Part shown: positions 48,189 to 56,555 of the stretch, piece after piece | Numbering within the stretch: the stretch's first letter is position 1 | How the letters are laid out: the number at the start of each line of letters is the position of its first letter | Assembly: GCF_023008405.1 (NCBI RefSeq) | Contig: NZ_CP095376.1 | Coordinates: forward strand, 2,256,001 to 2,320,000 | DNA from: Amycolatopsis sp. FBCC-B4732 | GTDB lineage: Bacteria; Actinomycetota; Actinomycetes; Mycobacteriales; Pseudonocardiaceae | Length of the DNA stretch: 64,000 bases | Direction of reading: 5' to 3' | Notes under the pieces: generated by a model | The model's database searches: none | Seen by the model: the letters and a program-made list of their open reading frames with translations, nothing else | Told to the model about the DNA's origin: nothing | Program-made: the position numbers and the translations under genes

Positions 48189-50342
48189 ATGTATGTCGAC
48201 GTGGCCGGGGAGGGCACGGAGAAGAAGGGCCGCGGGCTGGGTGCTGCCGCGCGGACCCGGCTGGTGGTCGCGTTCCTGGTCGCCGGGTGCCTCGCGCTGA
48301 TCGGGGTGGCCGTCGCCGGCCGCGCGCCGATGCCGTCGGACCTGGAGTACGTCCAGGCCGGGCACTGGGTGTACAGCGATGCACTCCAATCGGCGCTGCA
48401 CGTCGACGGCGGCGCGGGCCAGGTCGATGCGCGGGCGGGGGTGCCCTCCGGCCCGGGCAGCCAGGTCGTGCAGGGCGGCCGGTCCGGCTACGTCGTCGAC
48501 CGGTCGCGGATCAGCATGTTCGACAAGTCGACATTGGGTGTCGAGAGCGCGATCGCGCCGCCCGCCACCGAAACGCCGTCGGTGCTGGAGGTCGCGGGCG
48601 GGCCGTACCTGGTCTACCGCAACGCCGGCCGGATCGTCCGGCTCGGCGACCCGGTGGCCACGGTCGCGGCCGGCGGCCCGCTGTCCTCGCCCGTCGCGAC
48701 CACCGACGGAACCCTGTGGGTGTACCGGATCGACACCGGCTCGGTGTGCGAACTGCCGCGCGGGGCCGCCACCCCGACCTGCCCGGCGCAGCTGCCCGCC
48801 GGGCACAGCGGGCTGCCGGCGCTCGTCGACGACCGGCCGGTGCTGCTGGACGTCACCGCGGACACGCTGAGCCCGGTGAGCAAGGACGGCCTGGGCGAGC
48901 CGGTCGCGATCGGCGTCAAGCTGCCCCCGACCGCCTTGGTGGCCGACACCTCGGTCGACGGGCGGCTGGCCGTCGCCGACCCGGACCGCAACCAGCTGCA
49001 CCTGCTCGACACCGCCGGGCTCGGCAAGGACGGGCCGGCGGGCCACCCGGTTTCGGTCGACCTGCCCAAGGACGGCCGGTTCAGCGGCCCGGTCGCCACC
49101 GCGCACGTCGTCGCGCTGGTCGACGAGACCCGCAACGAGGTCCGGACCTACGACAGCCGGGGCTCGCTCAAGAGCACCAAGAAGGTTCCCGGCGCCGCCG
49201 GGCGGCCGCGGCTGGCCCACGGCCAGGACGACCGCGTCTACGTCGACAGCGCGGACGGCTCGCACGTCCTGGTCGTCGACGGCGAAAGCGGCTCGGTGGC
49301 CGACGTGGCCGTCGACGAGCAGGCGCGGCACCAGGCCGCCACCCCGCCGCCGGCTCCGCCGCAGCCGTCGGACACGGGTTCGGCGCCACCACCGCAACAA
49401 CAGCAGCAGCAACAGCCGCCGTCCCGGCCCGCGCCGCCGCCGGTCGCGAAGGCGACGCCGCCGGGCGCGCCGCGCAACGTCAACGCGTCCGCCTCCGACG
49501 GCGCCATCAAGGTGACGTGGTCGGGCGCGGCGGACAACGGCGCGCGGATCACCGCGTACCACGTGTCCTGGCCGGGCGGGTCGACGACGGTCGCCGGCTC
49601 GGCGCGGCGCGCCACCGTGAGCGGGCTGGACAACGGGAAGTCCTACGTAGTCACGGTGTCCGCCGAGAACTCCGCGGGCACCGGCCCGGGCGCCAGTGCG
49701 AAGGCGGCGGCGCCGGGGCAGGCGGCCGGCGCGCCCGCGGTCACCCTGACCGCCGCGCTGGGCGGGAAGGTGTCGGCGAGCTGGTCCGCGCCGGACCTGC
49801 ACGGAGCGGACCTGGTGCACTACCTGGTGAGCGCGACCGGTGCGGGGGAGCGCCAGGTTTCCGGGACGTCGGCGCAGTTCTCCGGGCTCACCGGGTCCGT
49901 CACGGTCACCGTCCGCGCGGTGACCAGGTACGGCTCGGGCGCCGCGCTCACCGGGAGCCCGGGCAAGAAGACGGTGCGCGTGCCCTCGGGCCCGCCGACG
50001 GTGAAGATCACCCACGTCCAGGGCCGGGGCGCGCCGGACCAGCAGATCATCGTCACCGTGACGGCGAACGGCAACGGCGCGGCCGCGACGTGCAAGGCGA
50101 GCGCGCTGGGTGGCTCGTCCCCGTCCGTTCCGTGCAGCGGTACCACGAACCTCACCATCTCGAACATCTACTGGGTCGGCGCGATCCCGGTCGACGTCAC
50201 CATCACGACGTCGGCGGGCACCGGCTCTGACCACTTCCAGGGCACGCCCGCGTTCGTGGTCGTGCTCGGCCCGCTCGCGCTGCTGGGAACGCGCCGCCTG
50301 CTCAAGAAGACCGGAAAAACCGAGGCGAAGAAGGAAACGTGA
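48189..50342 (+). CDS. Membrane-anchored fibronectin type III protein
   Basis: 717 aa. Short cytoplasmic N-terminus, membrane helix (LVVAFLVAGCLALIGVAVAG), then an extracytoplasmic beta-propeller-like region to about 385. Next comes a Pro/Gln linker (PPPQQQQQQQPP) and FN3 domains (NVNASASDGAIKVTWSGAAD, ITAYHVSWPGG; KVSASWSAPDLHGADLVHYL). A final membrane helix (FVVVLGPLALLGTRRLLKK) is near the C-terminus. FN3-MoxR-DUF58-transglutaminase clusters are known in actinobacteria. Start of a run of overlapping genes. Confidence 0.8.
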   Translation: MYVDVAGEGTEKKGRGLGAAARTRLVVAFLVAGCLALIGVAVAGRAPMPSDLEYVQAGHWVYSDALQSALHVDGGAGQVDARAGVPSGPGSQVVQGGRSGYVVDRSRISMFDKSTLGVESAIAPPATETPSVLEVAGGPYLVYRNAGRIVRLGDPVATVAAGGPLSSPVATTDGTLWVYRIDTGSVCELPRGAATPTCPAQLPAGHSGLPALVDDRPVLLDVTADTLSPVSKDGLGEPVAIGVKLPPTALVADTSVDGRLAVADPDRNQLHLLDTAGLGKDGPAGHPVSVDLPKDGRFSGPVATAHVVALVDETRNEVRTYDSRGSLKSTKKVPGAAGRPRLAHGQDDRVYVDSADGSHVLVVDGESGSVADVAVDEQARHQAATPPPAPPQPSDTGSAPPPQQQQQQQPPSRPAPPPVAKATPPGAPRNVNASASDGAIKVTWSGAADNGARITAYHVSWPGGSTTVAGSARRATVSGLDNGKSYVVTVSAENSAGTGPGASAKAAAPGQAAGAPAVTLTAALGGKVSASWSAPDLHGADLVHYLVSATGAGERQVSGTSAQFSGLTGSVTVTVRAVTRYGSGAALTGSPGKKTVRVPSGPPTVKITHVQGRGAPDQQIIVTVTANGNGAAATCKASALGGSSPSVPCSGTTNLTISNIYWVGAIPVDVTITTSAGTGSDHFQGTPAFVVVLGPLALLGTRRLLKKTGKTEAKKET

Positions 50343-51292
50343 CCCCGACTCCCAAGGCCGCCTACGAGCTGATCGCGGAGAACGTCCAGACGGTCGTGCG
50401 CGGCAAGCCCGAACTCGTCCGCCTCGCCGTCGCCGCGCTGTTCGCCGAAGGGCACCTGCTCATCGAAGACGTGCCGGGCCTCGGCAAGACGACGCTCGCC
50501 CGCTGCCTGGCGCGCAGCGTCGGCGCGAGCTGGAACCGCATCCAGTTCACGCCGGACCTGCTGCCCGGCGACATCACCGGCGTGATGGTCTACCACCAGA
50601 ACGCCGAGCGGTTCCAGTTCCACCCCGGCGGGATCTTCGCGAACGTCGTGCTGGCCGACGAAATCAACCGCGGCACGCCGAAGACGCAGTCCGCGCTGCT
50701 GGAGGTGATGGCCGAGCGGCGGGTGACGGTCGACGCGGTCAGCCAGGACGTGCCGCGGCCGTTCTTCGTGGTGGCCACGCAGAACCCGATCGAGCTGGAG
50801 GGCACCTACCGGCTGCCGGAGGCGCAGCTCGACCGGTTCCTGATGCGGCTTTCGGTCGGCTACCCGGACCACGACGCCGAAATGCGGGTCGTGATGGGGG
50901 ACTGCGCCGGGGTGACGCCGGACGAGCTGCGGCCGGTGCTCGACCTCGCCGCCGTGCAGGCGGTGATCGCCGAGGTCCGGAAGTCCCACCTGGCCCCGGA
51001 AATCGTGTCCTACGCCGTCCGGCTGGCCACGGCGAGCCGGACGCACCCGGCCGTCCGCTACGGCGCCAGCCCGCGCGGCAGCATCGCGCTGATCCGCGCC
51101 GCGCAGGCGCTCGCGGCCACCTACGGCCGCGACTTCGTCACGCCCGACGACGTCAAGGACGTCACGCACCCGGTGCTCGGGCACCGGCTCGTGCTGACGC
51201 CGGACGCGGAGCTGAACCAGCGGCTCACCGCCGACGTCGTCGACGAACTGCTGGCCGAGACGCCCGCGCCGGCGGCCACGGCGGGGCGGTAG
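50339..51292 (+). CDS. MoxR-type AAA+ ATPase
   Basis: 317 aa, GTG 50339 overlapping the FN3 stop. Walker A in IEDVPGLGKTTLARCLA, Walker B in VVLADEINRGTPKTQSALLE, then sensor region FVVATQNPIELEGTYRLPEA and QLDRFLMRLSVGYPD; arginine finger in the last. Complete and presumably active. MoxR ATPases act as chaperones maturing partner complexes, commonly together with the DUF58 protein encoded next. Confidence 0.9.
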   Translation: MTPTPKAAYELIAENVQTVVRGKPELVRLAVAALFAEGHLLIEDVPGLGKTTLARCLARSVGASWNRIQFTPDLLPGDITGVMVYHQNAERFQFHPGGIFANVVLADEINRGTPKTQSALLEVMAERRVTVDAVSQDVPRPFFVVATQNPIELEGTYRLPEAQLDRFLMRLSVGYPDHDAEMRVVMGDCAGVTPDELRPVLDLAAVQAVIAEVRKSHLAPEIVSYAVRLATASRTHPAVRYGASPRGSIALIRAAQALAATYGRDFVTPDDVKDVTHPVLGHRLVLTPDAELNQRLTADVVDELLAETPAPAATAGR

Positions 51293-51294
51293 CG

Positions 51295-52419
51295 GTGCGG
51301 CTCACCCGCCGCGGGGTCTTCGTGCTCGCCGCCGCGGTCGTGCTGTACGCCGTGGGCGAGGCGGCCGGGTACGCGCTGTTCCGGGCGCTGGGCGGGATCG
51401 CGGCGGCCGCGGTGCTCGTGGCGGTGGCCGTCGTCCGGTTCCGGCCCGACGTCGAGGTCGAGCGCACCGTGCTGCCGGACCGGATCGAGCGCGGCGAACC
51501 CGCACTGGCCACGCTGACCGTCCGCAACACCGGCACGCGCCGGCACGGCGGCTTCGCGGCGGGCGACCGCACGGGTGCGGAGACGCACGGCGTGCGCGTG
51601 CGCCCGCTGGCGCCGGGCGCGTCGGCGACGTACCACTACGAGCTGCCCACCACCCGCCGCGGCCGGCTCGAGGTGGGCCCGCTGGTCCTCGACCGGCCCG
51701 ACCTGTTCGCCCTCGCCCGCGGCGAGCGCGCGGTCGGCGGCACGGCGAGCCTGTGGGTGCACCCGCGGCGGCACGCGGTGCGCCCGGCGCGCGCCGGGCA
51801 CCCGCGCCACCACCACGACGGGCCGATCACGGATCCGCCGTTGCGCGGCTCGGCGGACCTGCGCGCGGTCCGGCAGTACGTGATCGGCGACGAAGTCCGC
51901 CACCTGCACTGGAAAGCGTCGGCCCGAACCGGGCGGCTCATGGTGCGCGAGTACGCCGACCCGGCCCAGCTGCGCTACACGGTCCTGCTCGACACCCGCC
52001 CGGCAGCACTGACGGCGGCCGCGTTCGAGGAAGCGGTCGAGGTGGCGGCGTCGCTGCTGTTCGCGTCGGCGACGGCGGGGCAGCACTGCCGGCTGATCAC
52101 GCCGACCGGCACGGACACCCCGGTGGACAGCGGCCTGCGCGTGGCGAGGGTGGTGCTGGACGAGCTGTGCCTGGTCACCCAGGACGGCGCTGACGATGCC
52201 CCGCTGCTGCCGGCGTCGTTGGCGGCCGGGCGCCGTCCGGGCGGGGTCGTGGTGGTGGTGACGGGACCGGACGCGGATCTCGGCCCGGCCCGGCGCTGGC
52301 ACCCGGACACGGTGATCCGCCTCGGCGCACGGTCGGTCGCGGGGGCGGGGCAGATCTCGGCGGTGGACGCGGCGGATGCGGCGGCGCGGTGGAACGCGCT
52401 GATGACGGGGACAGCGTGA
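51295..52419 (+). CDS. DUF58 domain protein
   Basis: 374 aa, GTG 51295, two bases after the MoxR stop. Two N-terminal membrane helices (GVFVLAAAVVLYAVGEAAGY, FRALGGIAAAAVLVAVAVV), an Ig-like domain, and the DUF58 signature RAVRQYVIGDEVRHLHWKAS. A vWA-like region follows (YTVLLDTRP). Standard partner of MoxR. The stop overlaps the start of the transglutaminase-like gene. Confidence 0.9.
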   Translation: MRLTRRGVFVLAAAVVLYAVGEAAGYALFRALGGIAAAAVLVAVAVVRFRPDVEVERTVLPDRIERGEPALATLTVRNTGTRRHGGFAAGDRTGAETHGVRVRPLAPGASATYHYELPTTRRGRLEVGPLVLDRPDLFALARGERAVGGTASLWVHPRRHAVRPARAGHPRHHHDGPITDPPLRGSADLRAVRQYVIGDEVRHLHWKASARTGRLMVREYADPAQLRYTVLLDTRPAALTAAAFEEAVEVAASLLFASATAGQHCRLITPTGTDTPVDSGLRVARVVLDELCLVTQDGADDAPLLPASLAAGRRPGGVVVVVTGPDADLGPARRWHPDTVIRLGARSVAGAGQISAVDAADAAARWNALMTGTA

Positions 52420-55049
52420 CGGCACGACTGGATCGGGCCTCGGGCGGCCGCGGTGTGGCCGGACGGTGGAGCCGGGCGAGACGGTCTGATGGTGGGGGCG
52501 GTGTGACGAGGGGAATTGCGGGCCGGGCGGTACAGCCCGGCGTCGCGGGCGGTCCCACGGTGGCGCGTAGGGGGCGCCGCCGTGGGAACGACCGCACCGA
52601 TGTCGGGCGTGCTGCCGGGCGCGAGGCCGGGGGCGATCGGTCTGCCGGGCGGGAGGCCGGGGTCGGGTGGGGCTTCGGGCGCGGGGCCGGGGGTGATCGG
52701 TCTGCCGGGCGGGAGGCCGGGGTCGGGTGGGGCTTCGGGCGCGGGGCCGGGGGTGATCGGTCTGCCGGGCGGGAGGCCGGGGTCGGGTGGGGCTTCGGGC
52801 GCGCGGCCAGGGGTGATCGGGCTGCCGGGCGCGGGGCCGGGGGCGAGCGGTCTGCCGGGCGCGGGGCCGGAGCCGGGTGGGCCGCCGGACGTGGGTCCGG
52901 GGTCGGGTGGGCCGCCGGACGTGGGTCCGGGGTCGGGTGGGCCGCCGGGCGCGGGGCCGGGGTCGATCGGCCGGCCGTCGCCGGGGTGCTCGGCTCCGCG
53001 GCGGTCGCGGGGCTGCTCTTCACCCCCGTCTTCGGCTTCACCGCGGTGCTCGTCCCGGTCCTCGTCGTCGTGGCGCTCGCCTACGCCTGCGCCGAACTCT
53101 GCACCCGGTGGCCGAAAGCGGCGCCGTACCGCCCGCTGCTGGTGCTCGCCGTCGGGATACTCGGGCTGGCCGAGGTGGTCGCGTTCCCGACCACCCTCGC
53201 GGGGCTGCCGACCGGGGAGACGCTGGCCGTCCTGGCTCGCGGGGCCACCGAAGGCTGGCTGCTCACCCTGCAATCCACCTGGCCGGCCCGGCCGGTCCCG
53301 GAGCAGCTGCTGTTCGTCCCGCTCGCGGTGCTGCTCGCCTCGACCGTCGGCCTGGAAGTCCTGCTGCGGCTGCGAAAGCCGCTTCTCGCGCTGCTCCCGG
53401 GTGTGCTGGTGGCCGCGCTTTCCCAGGCGTACCAACCCTTGTCCGGCCCGGTCGCGGTGGGGGCGGCCGTGCTCTACGCGGGTGCCGGCGCGCTGACCCT
53501 GTGGTCCCGTCCCGGCGGATCGAAGCCGGCCTGGCTCGTGGTGGTGACCGTCGCCGGGCTGCTCGCCGGGGCCGCGGCGCTGGGTGCGCTCGACCCGGCC
53601 GGGCGCGATCCCGTCCGGCTCACCGACCGGCAGATCGCGCCGCTCGCGCAGCACGGGCTCGGCAACCCGCTGGACGAGGTCGGCGACCGGCTCGCCCGGC
53701 CCGGCCCGGAAGTCTTCCGCTACCGCAGCGACGCGCCGGTCGACCGCTGGCGGCTGGCCGTCCTCGACGGCTTCGACGGCGCCAACTGGTCCACCGACCT
53801 GCGGCTGCGCCGGCTCGGGGAGCGGCTCGACAGCGCGTCCGGCGGCACCACGCGCACCGCCGACGTGCGGGTGACCGGACTGCCGGGGCCGTGGCTGCCG
53901 AGCCAGCCGGTGCCGACCGGGGTGACCGGCGTCGACCCGCTCGTCGACCAGACGGCGGGCGCGCTGCTGCTCGACCCGCCCGGCCGGGACCCGCGGTACC
54001 GGCTCACGTGGTCGTCGCCCGACGTCGACGCGGCCCGGCTCGAGGGCGCGGAGGTCGACGCGAAGGCCGAAGGCGGGCTCGGTGAGCTCGGCCAGGTGCC
54101 CCCGGACGTCGAGCAGCTGGCCCGGGACGCCGTGCGCGGCCTGCGCCCGACGTTCCAGTCGGCGTTGCAGCTCGAACGGTTCCTCAGCACGCACTACCAG
54201 GTCGCCGTCGGCGCCGACCTGCCGACCGGGCACGGCTGGCCGCAGCTGCGGCGGTTCCTGCTCGACACGCGGCGGGGCACGAGCGAGCAGTTCGCCGCGG
54301 CCTACGTCGCCCTCGCGCGGCTGACCGGCATCCCGGCGCGGCTGGTGGCCGGGTTCGGCGGATCGTCCGAAGTGGACGGTGACTTCCGGGTCGTGCGCAA
54401 CCGGGACGTGCTGGCGTGGCCCGAGGTGGCCGTCGCCGGCGTCGGCTGGGTGCCGCTCGACCCGACGGCCGCCGCGGCCAAGACCGGCCAGCAGACCGGT
54501 CTCGCGAAGGCGACCGCGCTGGCCCGCCGGCAGCTGCCGCCGGAGCAGTCGCTGCAGCCGCCGCAGCTGCCACCGGGACACCAGGAGGCCGACGACGACC
54601 CGGTGGCCACCGGCGGTTCGCTCCGCTGGGACCTGGTGGCGGCGACCGCCGTGGGCGCGCTGCTCGTCTGCTGGCTGTGGGGAGTGCCGCTGGCGAAGGG
54701 GATCCGCACCCGCCGCCGTCGCCGCTCGACGGGCGCGGACGGCGTCCTCGGCGCGTGGGCGGAGGCCCGCGATCGCCTGCGCGCGGACGGCGTGCCCTAC
54801 CGCGTCGGCATGACCCCGCGCGACCTCGCCGAGCTGGCGGGCGAGGGCACGAAGGAGCCGATCACGCGGCTGGGCAAGGTGCTCGACATGGCGCTGTGGT
54901 CCGGGGTTCCGGTGACGGAAGGCGCGGTGCGGAGGGCGTGGCAGGAGGTGGGCGAGCTGCGCCGGAGCCTGGCGACGCGGCCGTGGACGACCCGCCTGCG
55001 CTCGGCACTGGACCCGCGCACGCTGCTACCCCCGGCCCGGCGCCGCTGA
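52416..55049 (+). CDS. Transglutaminase-like membrane protein (TgpA-type) lacking catalytic residues
   Basis: 877 aa from GTG 52416 (overlaps the DUF58 stop). Residues 1-190 are low-complexity Gly/Arg/Ala-rich, encoded by tandem repeats. Membrane helices follow from about 195 (VLGSAAVAGLLFTPVFGFTA onward). An extracytoplasmic transglutaminase-core domain comes next, and a last helix (LVAATAVGALLVCWLWG) near 750. In the core the nucleophile motif GxCxxFA reads GTSEQFA (Ser at about 623) and the catalytic His reads Leu (VLAWPEV, about 666), while Asp remains (PLDPT, about 682). So it should be catalytically dead. It may bind peptides or scaffold the MoxR/DUF58 machinery. Confidence 0.85.
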   Translation: MTARLDRASGGRGVAGRWSRARRSDGGGGVTRGIAGRAVQPGVAGGPTVARRGRRRGNDRTDVGRAAGREAGGDRSAGREAGVGWGFGRGAGGDRSAGREAGVGWGFGRGAGGDRSAGREAGVGWGFGRAARGDRAAGRGAGGERSAGRGAGAGWAAGRGSGVGWAAGRGSGVGWAAGRGAGVDRPAVAGVLGSAAVAGLLFTPVFGFTAVLVPVLVVVALAYACAELCTRWPKAAPYRPLLVLAVGILGLAEVVAFPTTLAGLPTGETLAVLARGATEGWLLTLQSTWPARPVPEQLLFVPLAVLLASTVGLEVLLRLRKPLLALLPGVLVAALSQAYQPLSGPVAVGAAVLYAGAGALTLWSRPGGSKPAWLVVVTVAGLLAGAAALGALDPAGRDPVRLTDRQIAPLAQHGLGNPLDEVGDRLARPGPEVFRYRSDAPVDRWRLAVLDGFDGANWSTDLRLRRLGERLDSASGGTTRTADVRVTGLPGPWLPSQPVPTGVTGVDPLVDQTAGALLLDPPGRDPRYRLTWSSPDVDAARLEGAEVDAKAEGGLGELGQVPPDVEQLARDAVRGLRPTFQSALQLERFLSTHYQVAVGADLPTGHGWPQLRRFLLDTRRGTSEQFAAAYVALARLTGIPARLVAGFGGSSEVDGDFRVVRNRDVLAWPEVAVAGVGWVPLDPTAAAAKTGQQTGLAKATALARRQLPPEQSLQPPQLPPGHQEADDDPVATGGSLRWDLVAATAVGALLVCWLWGVPLAKGIRTRRRRRSTGADGVLGAWAEARDRLRADGVPYRVGMTPRDLAELAGEGTKEPITRLGKVLDMALWSGVPVTEGAVRRAWQEVGELRRSLATRPWTTRLRSALDPRTLLPPARRR
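52621..52980 (+). repeat. Tandem repeat array, 60-bp units (30-bp sub-period)
   Basis: Six 60-bp units run exactly from 52621 to 52980. Units 52681-52740 and 52741-52800 are identical (beginning GCGGGGCCGGGGGTGATCGG); the first and fourth differ at a few positions. The last two are built from a shorter GGTCGGGTGGGCCGCCGGAC-type motif. The array is open in several frames; in the gene it encodes a 20-residue unit such as REAGVGWGFGRGAGGDRSAG. Confidence 0.9.
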
Positions 55050-55077
55050 CACCGCGGCCCGGGCTCGGGGCGGCCGG

Positions 55078-56454
55078 TCACGAGGTGCAGCGGCCGCCGC
55101 GGATCGGGACCGGGGTGGTCGTGTACACGTTCTTGCCGTCGGTCGCCCGGATCTGGAAGCAGTAGCGGCGGGCCGGGTCGATCGGGATCTCCATCGCGCG
55201 CTGGCGGTGGGCGACCAGGACCATCGTGTCGATGCGCTCGCCCGCCACCACCACGGCGAAGTCGAGGTCGCCGTCGGCCTGCCAGGTCAGGCGGACGTGG
55301 TCGCCGAGGTCGGCCGGGCTGTCCAGCGCGAGGTGGACGTCGGGGACCGGGCCGGTCGTGGTGTTCGCGGGCTGCGCGGCCGGTGCCGCCGGGAGGGCGT
55401 GGCCGGTCACCTCGGCCGGGCCGGTGAAGAACGGCAGCACGGCCAGGCCCGCGACGACGACGCCCGCGCCCGCCGACACCACCGCCCGGCGCCGGGACGG
55501 CGAACCGGTGGGCTCGGCCGGGCCGCCGAACGTGCGGATCAGCGTGCGCCCGCCCGGGGCCGGCGCCGCCGGGGCGGGCCGGGGGACCTCGGCGAAGTCG
55601 TCGAACTCGACGTCGGCCGCGACCGGCTCGGCCTCGGCGGGCTCGGGCCGCGCGGGTTCCCCGGCCGGAACCGGTGGTGTGCCGCCGTTCCGGACATTCT
55701 CCAGCAGCGCCACGACGGCCGCCGCGTCCGCCGGCCGGTCGGCCGGGTCCTTGGCCAGCAACCGGGTGACCACATCGGACAGTCCGGGTGGGACGTCGCC
55801 GGGGAGCGGGGCGGGCGGTTCCCGCAGCACCCGCAGGATCAGCTCGCCGTGCCGTTGCCCGGTCCGGCGCGGGAACGGCGGGGTCCCGGTCAGCGCGCCG
55901 TACAGCACCGCGCCCAGCCCGTAGAGGTCGGACGCGGCCGAAAGCGTGTCGTCGCGCAGGGTTTCCGGCGCGGTGTACTCCACCGCGTGCGCCGGGTCGC
56001 GCGGGAACCGGCGGCGCAGCGTCTGCCCGAAGTCGGCGAGGACGAACTCGCCCGAAGCGCGGTAGAGCACGTTGTCCGGGGTCACGCCGCCGTGCCGGAC
56101 GCCGGCGCCGTGGGCCGCGGCCAGCGCCGACGCGATCGCCGTGCCCAGCGCCAGCACCGCGTCGGCGGGCAGGCGGACGCCGGACGCGAGCAGCGCGCCC
56201 AGCGAACCGCGGCACAGCTCCATCCGGACGCCCGCGCGGCCACCGGGGTAGTCGACCACGCCCAGCGGCGGCAGGATCGACGGCGCCGGCCCGGTGGCGG
56301 CCAGCGCTTTGCGCTCGCGCTCCAGCCCGGCCAGGGTTTCGCGGTCGAACGGGCCCGGGAACACCTTGACCGCTTCGCCGGTGGCCCGGACGGCGTAGAC
56401 CGTGGCGATCGGGCCGTCGGCGAGCAGGTCGACGGCGGCGTGCTCGATGCTCAT
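55078..56454 (-). CDS. Membrane-anchored protein-kinase-like protein, probable pseudokinase
   Basis: 458 aa from ATG 56454. Kinase-fold domain at 1-270: Lys30 in EAVKVFP, glycine-loop region LADGPIATVY, DFG at 141-143 (LADFGQ) and an APE-like TAPE. The catalytic loop reads HGGVTPDN at 121-128, so the HRD Arg, catalytic Asp and following Lys are replaced. A membrane helix (AVVSAGAGVVVAGLAVLPFF) near 350 and an external FN3-like domain (HVRLTWQADGDLDFAVVVAG) complete it. Probably a sensor or scaffold. Convergent with the transglutaminase-like gene and divergent from eccD. Confidence 0.85.
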   Translation of the reverse strand: MSIEHAAVDLLADGPIATVYAVRATGEAVKVFPGPFDRETLAGLERERKALAATGPAPSILPPLGVVDYPGGRAGVRMELCRGSLGALLASGVRLPADAVLALGTAIASALAAAHGAGVRHGGVTPDNVLYRASGEFVLADFGQTLRRRFPRDPAHAVEYTAPETLRDDTLSAASDLYGLGAVLYGALTGTPPFPRRTGQRHGELILRVLREPPAPLPGDVPPGLSDVVTRLLAKDPADRPADAAAVVALLENVRNGGTPPVPAGEPARPEPAEAEPVAADVEFDDFAEVPRPAPAAPAPGGRTLIRTFGGPAEPTGSPSRRRAVVSAGAGVVVAGLAVLPFFTGPAEVTGHALPAAPAAQPANTTTGPVPDVHLALDSPADLGDHVRLTWQADGDLDFAVVVAGERIDTMVLVAHRQRAMEIPIDPARRYCFQIRATDGKNVYTTTPVPIRGGRCTS

Positions 56455-56555
56455 GCCGCCATTCTCCCGCACGAAAGCCGTGCGGTGGGCCGTTTCGCGC
56501 GGCCGGTTCCGGCCGTCGTCACCCATTCGCGCGCGCGGTGGCCGAGGCTTTTCCC

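Noticed and set aside
52621..52980. CRISPR array
   Set aside because: The 60-bp units are contiguous, without unique spacers, and are in frame inside a coding gene.
52516..53000. Collagen-like protein in another frame of the repeat array
   Set aside because: Glycines are frequent but the 10-residue period does not keep Gly-X-Y phase, and the frame lacks a start context and the transglutaminase sequence downstream.
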